Below, one piece after another: positions 7,565 through 15,708 of a stretch of 49,259 bases of DNA. Within the stretch, counting starts at the first letter, position 1, and each line of letters opens with the position of its first letter. The notes beneath the pieces are model-generated. The model was not told the DNA's origin, made no database searches, and saw nothing but the letters and a program-made list of their open reading frames with translations. The translations under genes and the position numbers were made by a program. Where the stretch lies: NCBI RefSeq assembly GCF_021699195.1, contig NZ_SSXE01000141.1, positions 1-49,259 on the forward strand. The letters are read 5' to 3'. Source of the stretch: Nonomuraea sp. MG754425. GTDB taxonomy: Bacteria; Actinomycetota; Actinomycetes; Streptosporangiales; Streptosporangiaceae.

Positions 7565-8611
7565 TCAGGACGTGATGTCCTTGCCGGAGAAGCGCGCCCA
7601 CGCGATCGACCCCGACAGCACGATGTACGCCCCGAACGTCAGCAGCCCGTCCCGCAGCGCCGCCGTGTCGATCGGGCTGCGCAGCACCGCGTCGAAGTCC
7701 ATGAACCTGGTCGGCAGCAGGTACGGCGTGATCGCGCTCAGCTCGGGGATGGCCCGCAGCACCTGGCAGACGATGACCAGCACCATGGTCCCCGCGATGG
7801 CCCCGATCGCCACCTCGGTGAACACCGACAGCGTCAGCGCGACCGCGGCCAGCGCCGCCATGGCGGCCCCGACGTACCCGACCGCGACGGCGATCCGCAG
7901 CAGGCCCTCCCCCAGCGAGATCGTGGTCCCCGACAGCAGCGTCACGTCCCCGGCCGGGAACAGGATCAGCCCGGTGGCCAGCGCCGACAGCGCCACCACC
8001 GCGGTCACCGCGTAGGAGTAGAGGGCCGCGTTGAGGTACTTGACCGCCAGCAGCCTGGTGCGCCCGGCCGGGGCGGCCAGCAGGTAGCGCAGCGTGCCGC
8101 TCCCGGCCTCGCCCGCGATCGAGTCGCCCGCCACCACGCTCACGGCCACCGGCATCAGCAGCAGCACCAGGAACGAGAACGAGACGAACGTGAGCATGAG
8201 GCTGTTGCCCACCACGTTCTGGACGATCCCGCCCATCTCGCCGTCGCCCGAGCCGAACAGCCGCAGTGCCACGCCGACGATCACCGGCACCACGGCGAGC
8301 ACGGCCAGCATGACGAGGTTGCGCGGGCGGCGGAAGGTCAGGCCCAGCTCCGAGCCGAGCAGCCGCAGGAACGCCCCCACCGCCGTCGTACGGGCGGGCT
8401 CGGGAACGGCCCGCTCCGCAGGCCCGTTCGCGGGCTCGTTCCCGGGCCCGGCCGGCCGGCGTTCGGCGGTGCGCATGGTCTCCGTCACCGGCACCAGGCC
8501 GGGGGTGCGCCGCGGCCCGAGCGTGGCCGTCCTGGCGCCCTCTCCCTGCGCCGGTCCGGACGCCGGCGCCCCCGAGGTGCGAGCCGGCGTCGTACCGTCA
8601 CCCGTCGACAT
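7565..8611 (-). CDS. ABC-2 type transporter permease
   Basis: 348 residues. A disordered Pro/Ala/Gly-rich N-terminus of about 85 residues precedes six hydrophobic segments. GDSIAGEAGSGTLRYLLAAPAGRTRLLAVKY is the typical ABC-2 (NatB/CcmB-like) loop after helix 2. The ATG at 8611 overlaps the end of the ATPase gene by 14 bases, so it is last in a coupled operon of LolA-like protein, ATPase and permease. With the two-component genes divergent beside it, an envelope-stress or peptide/lipid export role is inferred; the substrate cannot be assigned. Confidence 0.9.
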   Translation of the reverse strand: MSTGDGTTPARTSGAPASGPAQGEGARTATLGPRRTPGLVPVTETMRTAERRPAGPGNEPANGPAERAVPEPARTTAVGAFLRLLGSELGLTFRRPRNLVMLAVLAVVPVIVGVALRLFGSGDGEMGGIVQNVVGNSLMLTFVSFSFLVLLLMPVAVSVVAGDSIAGEAGSGTLRYLLAAPAGRTRLLAVKYLNAALYSYAVTAVVALSALATGLILFPAGDVTLLSGTTISLGEGLLRIAVAVGYVGAAMAALAAVALTLSVFTEVAIGAIAGTMVLVIVCQVLRAIPELSAITPYLLPTRFMDFDAVLRSPIDTAALRDGLLTFGAYIVLSGSIAWARFSGKDITS

Positions 8612-9572
8612 CGAAGCCCTCCCCTGTCAGTCCCACGAACACGTCCTCCAGGCTCGGCCGCACCACGGCCAGCCCCCGCACGGCCACGCCCTCCCCCACG
8701 AGCGCGGCGTTGACCTCCTCGGGCGCGTGCCCGCCCAGCTCCGCCGTGACCTCGCGCTCGCCGGCCCGCACGTCGGGCAGGCCGAGCCCGGCCAGCACGC
8801 GGGCGGCCCCGGCCGCGTCCGGCGTCTCCACCCTGATCCGGGCGGCCAGGCCGGCGCTGAGCGAGGCGATCGTGCCCTGCGCGACGAGCCGCCCGGTACG
8901 CATGATCGCGGCGTGCGTGCACATCTGCTCGACCTCGGCCAGCAGGTGCGAGGAGACGAACACCGTCGTGCCCTCCGCGGCGATCTCCTTGACCAGCGCG
9001 CGCACCTCGCGGGTGCCCTGCGGGTCGAGCCCGTTGGTGGGCTCGTCCAGCACGAGCAGCTCGCGCGGCCCGAGCAGCGCCGCCGCGATGGCCAGGCGCT
9101 GGCGCATGCCGAGGGAGTAGTTGCGGTAGCGCTTGCCCGCGGCGGCCGACAGGCCCACCCGGTCGAGGGCGTCGGCGACCCGCCGGGCGGCGGTGCCGCG
9201 GGGCGCGGTCGGGTCGGCCGCGTCGAAGCGCGCCAGGTTGGCCGAGCCCGACAGGTACGGGTAGAACGCCGGCCCCTCGACCACCGCGCCCACCTTGGGC
9301 AGGGCCCGCGCCTGCGGCAGCCCGAGCACGGAGTAGTCGCCCGCCGTGGGCGTCACCAGGCCGAGCAGCATGCGGATCGTGGTCGTCTTGCCCGAGCCGT
9401 TGGGCCCGAGGAAGCCGAACACCGAGCCGCGCGGCACGCTCAGGTCGAGCGTGTCCACGGCGACCTGGCCGCCTCTGAAGCGTTTGGTCAGCCCCCGGGT
9501 GCGGATCGCCGCGTCCCCGGAGGGCGGGGCCGCCCCGAAGGGCGCCCCCGCTTCCTGCGTGACGACGGTCAC
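8598..9572 (-). CDS. ABC transporter ATP-binding protein
   Basis: 324 residues from the GTG at 9572, whose GTGA overlaps the stop of the upstream LolA-like gene by four bases. Walker A GPNGSGKTT, signature SLGMRQRLAIA, Walker B ELLVLDEPTNGLDP and switch SSHLLAEVEQMC are all present. The C-terminal part (about residues 225-324) is the DrrA/NatA-type extension. The reading frame stays open upstream across the neighbour, but that stretch (GQADQDQARHG) is non-homologous read-through. It pairs with the permease downstream. Confidence 0.93.
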   Translation of the reverse strand: MTVVTQEAGAPFGAAPPSGDAAIRTRGLTKRFRGGQVAVDTLDLSVPRGSVFGFLGPNGSGKTTTIRMLLGLVTPTAGDYSVLGLPQARALPKVGAVVEGPAFYPYLSGSANLARFDAADPTAPRGTAARRVADALDRVGLSAAAGKRYRNYSLGMRQRLAIAAALLGPRELLVLDEPTNGLDPQGTREVRALVKEIAAEGTTVFVSSHLLAEVEQMCTHAAIMRTGRLVAQGTIASLSAGLAARIRVETPDAAGAARVLAGLGLPDVRAGEREVTAELGGHAPEEVNAALVGEGVAVRGLAVVRPSLEDVFVGLTGEGFDVDG

Positions 9573-10708
9573 TTGATGCCCGCCGCCTTGGTGATCTCCT
9601 CCGGGGTGACCGCGCCGACCAGCAGCCGGCCGTCGTCGGTCAGCAGGGCCGTGACGAGCTTGGTCCTGATCAGCCTGCCCGAACCCCACGTGCCGCTCAC
9701 CGGGGTGGCGGACTTGAGCACGTTGTCGATCACCGCGCTCTGCTCACCGCCCTCGCCCTGCTGCTGGGCTCCGGTCAGGTCGGACGGGGAGAACGGCACG
9801 ACCGCGACGGTCGTCCAGCCCTCGCCGACGGCCTTGACCTCGCCCGCGACGTCCCTGGCGTGCTCGGCGCGCTCCTCGGCGTGCTTGCCGAAGCCCTCGT
9901 CCAGGCCGAGCGTCTTCTCCTCCACCTTGGCGCCCGCGGGCGGGGTGAAGGTGAAGTTCTCGGCCGCCGGGGGCGTGAACGTCACCTGGGTGAACCCGAC
10001 CTGGTAGGCCGGTTCGGCCGAGCCCTTGGCGTACACCTGGACCTGGAGCGGGACGTACGTCTCGCCGTCGAGGGCGATCCGGATCTCCTGCACCAGCGAG
10101 TTGTCGGCCTTGGGCGCCAGGACGAGCTGGTAGACCGCGCGGCCCGCCACCTCCGCCGTGTTGATCACGCGGACGGCGGTGTGCTCGTCGGCCCTGGCCA
10201 GCAGCCGCCCGGCGAGCTGCTGCGGTGTCAGGTCGGTCTCCTGCGGCAGCGGCGTGGCCTGCTCGGGGCCGCTCTCGCCGTGCTTGATGGTCAGCTTGGT
10301 GGCGGTGTTGGTGGCGCTGTCCCAGTACCAGGCCTGGCCGCCGTTCACGATCAGGTTGGTCTCGTTGAGCTGGGTCGGCATGGCCACACGGAGCTTGTCG
10401 GCCGCGCCGTACCAGACCTTCACCTCGTGCGAACCGGACAACAGGCTCAGCGGCGACGACGCCCCGCCCGACGGCAGCGCCGGCAGGCCGAGCGAAGCCG
10501 TCTGCTGGACGGTGCCGGACATCGGCGGCGGCCCGCCTCCCTTGTTGGTGGCCGCCACGGCGTCGGCGAGCAGTTGCTCGGCCGAACGCTCCGGCAGCAC
10601 CGGGTCGCCGCTCACCGCGGCTATGACGGGGCCGGCTCCGATCGCGGCTCCGATCACGGCCGCTGCCGCGATCGGGACTCCCCACCTCACGAACGTGCCT
10701 CTACGCAT
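9569..10708 (-). CDS. LolA-like / sigma-E-regulatory-like secreted lipoprotein-carrier fold protein
   Basis: 379 residues with an N-terminal uncleaved signal anchor or signal peptide (residues about 9-31) and an extracytoplasmic domain of LolA/RseB/MucB type: an early PPMSGTVQQTASLGLP, a mid-region AGRAVYQLVLAPKADNSLVQEIRIALDGETYVPLQVQVYA, and a C-terminal LTDDGRLLVGAVTPEEI. In actinomycetes such proteins are encoded next to an ABC exporter and a two-component system, as here; they may sense or carry envelope lipids or peptides. The ATG at 10708 is preceded by GGAG (GAAGGAGTGAG). There is no lipobox cysteine, so it is not an obvious lipoprotein. Confidence 0.85.
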   Translation of the reverse strand: MRRGTFVRWGVPIAAAAVIGAAIGAGPVIAAVSGDPVLPERSAEQLLADAVAATNKGGGPPPMSGTVQQTASLGLPALPSGGASSPLSLLSGSHEVKVWYGAADKLRVAMPTQLNETNLIVNGGQAWYWDSATNTATKLTIKHGESGPEQATPLPQETDLTPQQLAGRLLARADEHTAVRVINTAEVAGRAVYQLVLAPKADNSLVQEIRIALDGETYVPLQVQVYAKGSAEPAYQVGFTQVTFTPPAAENFTFTPPAGAKVEEKTLGLDEGFGKHAEERAEHARDVAGEVKAVGEGWTTVAVVPFSPSDLTGAQQQGEGGEQSAVIDNVLKSATPVSGTWGSGRLIRTKLVTALLTDDGRLLVGAVTPEEITKAAGIK

Positions 10709-10766
10709 CTCACTCCTTCACGGTATGTCGATGCCCAGAGCCTGCGTCATGCTTCCTGTGGCAAGC

Positions 10767-10812
10767 CTGAGACAGTCTGAGACGACTCTCAGCCTTCTCA
10801 GCGTTGTCTCAG
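10767..10812. promoter_or_regulatory. Phased CTGAG/CTCAG half-site array between LolA-like gene and response regulator
   Basis: CTGAGAC occurs at 10767-10773 and 10777-10783; CTCAG at 10788-10792, 10797-10801 and 10808-10812. Spacing is 10, 11, 9 and 11 bases, about one helical turn, with CTGAGAC inverted against GTCTCAG. This is what an OmpR-family regulator binding several adjacent dimers would need. It lies 24-69 bases before the response regulator start and 59-104 bases before the divergent operon. Confidence 0.6.
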
Positions 10813-10835
10813 TGGAAGAGCAGGAGAATTGCCAC

Positions 10836-11510
10836 ATGAGAGTACTTGTCGTCGAGGACGAGCGGCGGATGGCGGCGGCGTTGCAGCGTGGGCTCCAGGC
10901 CGAGGGCTTCGCCGTGGACCTCGCGCACGACGGCGAGGACGGCCTGCACGCGGCCCGGCACGGCGACTACGACGTCGTGGTGCTCGACATCATGCTGCCC
11001 CGGCTGTCCGGCTACAACGTGTGCAAGCGTTTGCGGGCCGAGGAGAACTGGGTGCCGATCCTGATGCTCTCGGCCAAGGACGGCGAGTACGACATGGCCG
11101 ACGGCCTCGACCTGGGGGCCGACGACTACCTGACCAAGCCGTTCTCGTACGTGGTGCTGGTGGCCAGGCTGCGGGCGCTGATGCGGCGCGACGCGGGGCG
11201 GCGGCCGGCGGTGCTGCTGGCGGGCGACCTGTCGCTGGACCCGGCCCGGCGCAGGGTCGAGCGGGGGGAGAGCTCCATCGAGCTGACCCCCCGGGAGTTC
11301 GCGCTGCTGGAGTTCCTGATGCGGCGGCGGGACGAGGTGGTGTCGAAGTCGGAGATCCTGGAGCACGTGTGGGACACCTTCGACACCGACCCGAACGTGG
11401 TCGAGGTGTACGTCGGCTACCTGCGCCGCAAGATCGACGCCCCCTTCGGCAGGAACGCGCTGCAGACCGTGCGCGGGGCGGGCTACCGGCTGGCGGGCGA
11501 CGGTGGCTGA
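10836..11510 (+). CDS. OmpR/PhoB-family response regulator
   Basis: 224 residues. Receiver domain with acidic pair E7/D8, phosphoacceptor D51 in VVVLDIMLP, and K101 in LTKPF; C-terminal winged helix (about 128-222) with LTPREFALLEFLM and VYVGYLRRKID. ATG 10836 is chosen because the receiver begins MRVLVVEDE there and GGAG precedes it; the frame is open further upstream but that part is not homologous. It overlaps the kinase gene by eight bases. The closest functional type I can name is the CutR/TcrA-like group. It probably binds the phased half-sites just upstream and controls both itself and the LolA-ABC operon. Confidence 0.95.
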   Translation: MRVLVVEDERRMAAALQRGLQAEGFAVDLAHDGEDGLHAARHGDYDVVVLDIMLPRLSGYNVCKRLRAEENWVPILMLSAKDGEYDMADGLDLGADDYLTKPFSYVVLVARLRALMRRDAGRRPAVLLAGDLSLDPARRRVERGESSIELTPREFALLEFLMRRRDEVVSKSEILEHVWDTFDTDPNVVEVYVGYLRRKIDAPFGRNALQTVRGAGYRLAGDGG

Positions 11511-12849
11511 CTCCCCGCTGGTCTGGTGGCGGCGGCAGGGGCTGCGGTTCCGGCTCACGGTGGCCGCCGCCGCGGTGCTCGCGCTGGCGCTGGCGTTGTC
11601 GGCCTCGGTGCTGGTGAGCGTGCTGGAACGGGCCCTGATGGCCACGGTGGACGACTCCACCAGGGCGCAGGCGCAGACGGTGCGGGTGGCGGCCGACGCG
11701 GGCACCCTGACCAGCCCGATCACCACGCACGACGGCACGATCGTGCAGGTCATCGACGCGGACGGGCGCATCACGCACGTCACGTACGGGGCCGACCGGC
11801 TGGTGCCGATGCTGGACGCCGGGGCCAGGGCGCGGGTGCTCGCGAGCGGGCAGGCGACGCTGCTGGACGGCCGGCCGTACGCGATCCCGGGCTTCCTGCG
11901 GGTCGTCGTGCTCAGCGCGGACCGGGGGCAGACGGTGGTGGCGGCGCGGCCCATCAGCGAGATCCAGACCAGCCTGGTCACGGCCGGGCGGGTGCTGCTG
12001 GTGGGCACGCCCGCGCTGGTCGTGCTGCTGGCGGTGGCGAGCTGGCTGATGATCGGCCGTACCCTGCGCCCGATCGCGGCGCTGCGCAGGGGCGCGGCGG
12101 ACATCACGCACACGGCCAGGTCGCGCCGCCTGCCGGTGCCGCAGTCGCGCGACGAGGTGCACTCGCTGGCCACGACGCTGAACGACATGCTGGCCCGGCT
12201 GGAGGAGGCCGAGCAGCGCCAGCGGGCGCTGGTCTCCGACGCCGCGCACGAGTTGCGCAGCCCGCTGGCCAGCATCCGGCTGCAGCTCGAGGTGGCGCTC
12301 GGGCACCCCGACGGCCAGGACTGGCAGGAGACCGCCGAGGGCGTGCTGGAGGACACGATGCGGCTGTCCCGGCTGGCCGAGGACCTGCTCGCGCTGGCCA
12401 GGCTGGACGAGCGCGGCGGCGTGCCGGCCCGGCGCGAGCCGGTCGATCTCGACGAGGTGGTGCGGCGCACGGCCGACCGCTACGCCGAGGCCCGCCTGAC
12501 GGCCTGCGAGCCGGTCGTGGTCCGCGGGGACGCGCTCGACCTGGGCCGGGTGCTGACGAACCTGATGGACAACGCGGTGCGGCACACCACCTCCAAGGTC
12601 GAGGTCGCGCTGAGCGCCGACGGCGTGCTGACCGTCACCGACGACGGGCCCGGCATCCCCGCGCAGGATCGCGAGCGGGTCTTCAACCGCTTCACCCGCC
12701 TCGACTCCGGCCGCAGCCGGGACGAGGGCGGCACCGGGCTGGGGCTGGCCATCGTGCGCGAGACGGTGCGGGCGCACGGCGGCACGGTCGTCCTGGAGGA
12801 CGCCGGGCCGGGCCTGCGGGCCGTGGTCCGGCTGCCCGTGGCGGGCTGA
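11503..12849 (+). CDS. Sensor histidine kinase
   Basis: 448 residues. TM1 lies at about 15-38, a periplasmic-side sensor of about 120 residues follows, TM2 at about 162-184, then HAMP, the HisKA H-box DAAHELRSP (H249), N-box NLMDNAVRH (N353, N357), G1 DDGPGIP, the F-box RVFNRFTR and G2 GGTGLGLAIVRE. All catalytic parts are intact. The GTG at 11503 lies inside the response regulator's end, so translation is coupled. The signal is unknown; the linked LolA-like protein and ABC exporter suggest an envelope cue. Confidence 0.95.
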   Translation: MADSPLVWWRRQGLRFRLTVAAAAVLALALALSASVLVSVLERALMATVDDSTRAQAQTVRVAADAGTLTSPITTHDGTIVQVIDADGRITHVTYGADRLVPMLDAGARARVLASGQATLLDGRPYAIPGFLRVVVLSADRGQTVVAARPISEIQTSLVTAGRVLLVGTPALVVLLAVASWLMIGRTLRPIAALRRGAADITHTARSRRLPVPQSRDEVHSLATTLNDMLARLEEAEQRQRALVSDAAHELRSPLASIRLQLEVALGHPDGQDWQETAEGVLEDTMRLSRLAEDLLALARLDERGGVPARREPVDLDEVVRRTADRYAEARLTACEPVVVRGDALDLGRVLTNLMDNAVRHTTSKVEVALSADGVLTVTDDGPGIPAQDRERVFNRFTRLDSGRSRDEGGTGLGLAIVRETVRAHGGTVVLEDAGPGLRAVVRLPVAG

Positions 12850-12893
12850 CCGGGCACAGGCCCGCCAGGGCCCCGCCCCCCGATCCGACACAA

Positions 12894-12963
12894 CCGGTCT
12901 GGCACGACCGGGCTGGCACACCCGGTCTGGCACACCCGGTCTGGCACACCCGGTCTGGCACGG
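12894..12963. repeat. Five tandem copies of a 14-base repeat
   Basis: The unit is CCGG(T/G)CTGGCACRS, repeated at 12894, 12908, 12922, 12936 and 12950, head to tail with only one to three differences per copy. It lies downstream of the histidine kinase stop in a 240-base gap that otherwise shows no gene. Each unit contains TGGCA; the array does not have repeat-spacer form. It may be a variable-number tandem repeat or a cluster of protein-binding sites. Confidence 0.8.
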
Positions 12964-13089
12964 CCCCGGGGCGGGGGTTCACGATGGCCCTCAGGGGGCG
13001 CGGCGTCGGTGCCGGGCCCCGCGTGGCTCTGCGGTTCACGTGTCACGCCGGGGGACGCGAGACGGGAAATGGATCGTTCCCGATGAGAT

Positions 13090-13959
13090 TCAGGCGGCGC
13101 TTCCCTTCTCCGCGGCGGCCAGGAAGTCCTGGGCGATGAGCGGCAGCCGGCGACGGGCGTGCACGACGGCGATGACGCGACGCACGGCGGGTTCGAGCGA
13201 GCGCACCACCAGGCCCGCGCGCGCGGCCTGCTCGGCCATGCCGCGATACCACAGCAGCGACGCCTGCCCGGTGCGGACGGCGTTGAGCCAGCCGTTGCGT
13301 TCGTCGGTCTCGACGACGACCGTGGGGCTGATCGCGTACTTGCCGAACATGGCGTCGAGCTCTCTGCGCCGCATGCTGCCACGGGCGGGCAGTGCCAGGC
13401 GCATGCCGTGCAGCTTGCCCATGGGCACCGGGTTGGGCAGTTCGAGCCCCGGCGGCGAGATCAGCACGATCTCCTGGCGTTCGAGGGGGTGGGTGATGAG
13501 GTCGGTGGGCACGGGCAGGTCCGTGAGGCCCAGGTCGGCCCGCTGGTCCCTGATGGCGCTGACGACGGCGTCTCTGCCGTCACAGCGGACGATGTGCACC
13601 CGTACGCCTGGATGCTCGGCCGCGTAGGCGGGCAGCAGCCGCCCCGCGAGGCCGGGTTCGAGGCTGGGGGTGGAGGCGATGCGGAGCTCGGAGTCGGTGA
13701 CGACGGTCTGGCTGGCCAGCCCTTCGATCTCCCGTACCGCGTCGAGCGCCTCTCTCGCCAGCTTGACCACCCGGCGTCCCTGGGCGGTGACGACCACCCC
13801 ACGACCGGAACGGGCGAACAGCGTCATGCCGAGCTCTCGCTCGAGATCGCGGATCGCGCGGGAAAGCGCAGGCTGCGCGATGTAGAGCGATCTGGCCGCG
13901 TCGGTCATCGTGCGGTGCTCCGCAGTCGCGACCACATAGCGGAGCTGCTGGAGATTCAT
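13090..13959 (-). CDS. LysR-family transcriptional regulator
   Basis: 289 residues. The N-terminal winged helix-turn-helix (MNLQQLRYVVATAEHRTMTDAARSLYIAQPALSRAIRDLE, residues 1-40) is classic LysR, followed by a LysR-substrate periplasmic-binding-like domain (about 90-285). The ATG at 13959 is fixed by the family's start. A small inverted repeat, TTCAT-4-ATGAA at 13955-13968, overlaps the start and could be part of an autoregulatory site. It is divergent from the metallopeptidase gene (202 bases apart). The effector and targets are unknown. Confidence 0.93.
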   Translation of the reverse strand: MNLQQLRYVVATAEHRTMTDAARSLYIAQPALSRAIRDLERELGMTLFARSGRGVVVTAQGRRVVKLAREALDAVREIEGLASQTVVTDSELRIASTPSLEPGLAGRLLPAYAAEHPGVRVHIVRCDGRDAVVSAIRDQRADLGLTDLPVPTDLITHPLERQEIVLISPPGLELPNPVPMGKLHGMRLALPARGSMRRRELDAMFGKYAISPTVVVETDERNGWLNAVRTGQASLLWYRGMAEQAARAGLVVRSLEPAVRRVIAVVHARRRLPLIAQDFLAAAEKGSAA

Positions 13960-14161
13960 GCAAATGAAGCTAGGACAACGCCCGCCGCCGGGACCGGGAG
14001 ATAGCGGAGATCACCTCGAATGATTTCGGACTGTGACCGAGCACTGCTACATCCGTGACGGGTGATAAATCAGTATGCTTTTGCCCCAAATTTGGCAATG
14101 GTCCGACAAGTCGCATGGCAAAGCCATCCATATCGGACGACGGGGCAATCGGGGAGACACG

Positions 14162-15574
14162 GTGACAGGGAACGGGCAATATCCACCCCCGCCACAGGGG
14201 CCAGGGCAGCCTCAGCGGCCTCACGCGCTGCCCTGGCCGCCACCCGGACACCGGCAGCCGCAGCCGCAGGGCGGGCAGGGGAGCCCGTACCAGCAGCAGC
14301 CGGGCGGACAGGGGAACCCGTACCAGCAGCAGCCGACCCATCCGCAGGGGCAGCCGTACCCGCAACAGCCGTACCCGCAGCAGCCGTACGGGCAGCCACC
14401 CCACGGCCAGCAGCCTTACGGCCAGCCACCCTACGAGCCGCCTCCCTACGAGCTGCCTCCGTACGCGCACCAGCCGTACGGGCAGCCACCGCCGCCGCCC
14501 CCTCCCCCGCCCACGCTGCGCATGCCGCCGCAGGAGTGGCAGCCGCCGCCGCGCAGGAAGACGGGGATGGGCGCGTTCGGGATCGTGGCCAGCGTGCTCG
14601 GGGGCATGGCGGCGCTGTTCGTGCTGATGATCATCGGCGGGACGATGCTCGCGAACTCCACCGGCTCGGACACGACGACACCGGTGGCGATCCCGTCGTA
14701 CGAGCCGGACGACGAGCCGACCAGCAGGGGCAGGACCGACTCCACCCCGTCCCGCAGCGAGCGGCCCACCGAGCGGCCCACGCAGCGCCCGACCCAGCGC
14801 CCGACCCAGGACACCGAGCCGGAAACCCCCAGGGTCACGCTCAACACGAGCCTGAAGAACAACACGGTCTACAAGGCGGGCACCCTGCCCCGGCTCAACT
14901 GCCGGGCCGGCGGCGCCAGCATCTTCAACCACACCCAGCTCAAGTCACTGATCCTCAAGACCGGCAAGTGCATGGACCGGGCCTGGCAGCCGATCCTGGA
15001 GAAGCAGGGCATCAGGTTCCGGCCGCCGAACTACGCGATCGCGTCCGGCCGGGGCAGGGGCGCCTGCGGCGACTACCCCTCGGCGGGCAGCATCGTCCCG
15101 TACTACTGCCCGCGCAACAACACGATCTACGCCTCCACCTCGGCCATGGCCAGGGGCAACGGCAACTCCCGCGGGTACGGCCAGATCATCTCCTGGCACG
15201 GCGGCATCATCAGCATGATGGCCCACGAGTACGGCCACCACGTCCAGAACATCACGGGCCTGATGAACTCGTGGTGGTCCACGACGCTCGCGTCCGGCAG
15301 CCAGAGCACCAAGCTCGCGCTCAGCCGGCGCCTGGAACTCCAGGCCACCTGCTTCGCGGGCATGTGGATGCGGTCGGTGGCGACGAGCTACCCGGTGAGC
15401 ACGTCCGACCGCAGCCGGCTGTTCTGGTTCTACGGGCAGGTGGGCGACCATCCGGGCTATCCACGCGACCACGGCAGGCCGGCGAACAACAATCGGTGGT
15501 TCCGTCAGGGATGGGAGAGAGACAAGGCATATCAGTGCAATACGTGGCTTGCGCCGGCCTCGACGGTCTCCTGA
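14162..15574 (+). CDS. Neutral zinc metallopeptidase (YpfJ/DUF-type), membrane-anchored
   Basis: 470 residues. A cytoplasmic N-terminus of about 130 residues is very rich in Pro/Gln/Tyr, with repeats of PYGQ and PYPQQ. A membrane helix at about 140-160 and a Thr/Arg/Pro-rich linker with RPTQ repeats follow, then an external peptidase domain from about 220 with the zinc motif HEYGHH (near 355) and a downstream RLELQATCFAGMW helix that supplies the third ligand. The GTG at 14162 is chosen because GGGGAG sits five bases upstream and homology starts there. Such neutral zinc metallopeptidases are poorly characterised. The glutamine/proline tract resembles the tails of actinomycete membrane proteins at the cell pole or septum, but that is inference. 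Confidence 0.87.
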   Translation: MTGNGQYPPPPQGPGQPQRPHALPWPPPGHRQPQPQGGQGSPYQQQPGGQGNPYQQQPTHPQGQPYPQQPYPQQPYGQPPHGQQPYGQPPYEPPPYELPPYAHQPYGQPPPPPPPPPTLRMPPQEWQPPPRRKTGMGAFGIVASVLGGMAALFVLMIIGGTMLANSTGSDTTTPVAIPSYEPDDEPTSRGRTDSTPSRSERPTERPTQRPTQRPTQDTEPETPRVTLNTSLKNNTVYKAGTLPRLNCRAGGASIFNHTQLKSLILKTGKCMDRAWQPILEKQGIRFRPPNYAIASGRGRGACGDYPSAGSIVPYYCPRNNTIYASTSAMARGNGNSRGYGQIISWHGGIISMMAHEYGHHVQNITGLMNSWWSTTLASGSQSTKLALSRRLELQATCFAGMWMRSVATSYPVSTSDRSRLFWFYGQVGDHPGYPRDHGRPANNNRWFRQGWERDKAYQCNTWLAPASTVS

Positions 15575-15708
15575 CAGATGCGTGGTGTTCATCTCAGGTT
15601 GGGCACATGTCTCTGATGTCCAGGTATGGGGACTAGAATCCTGGCAATCTTGTGCCGATCGGGGGGCAAAACGCGGGTTTTGCCTGGTAGGCAGGTAAGG
15701 AGCCAGGT

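Noticed and set aside
10809..12933. Long minus-strand frames opposite the response regulator and kinase
   Set aside because: Antisense to intact two-component genes; no domain and biased composition.
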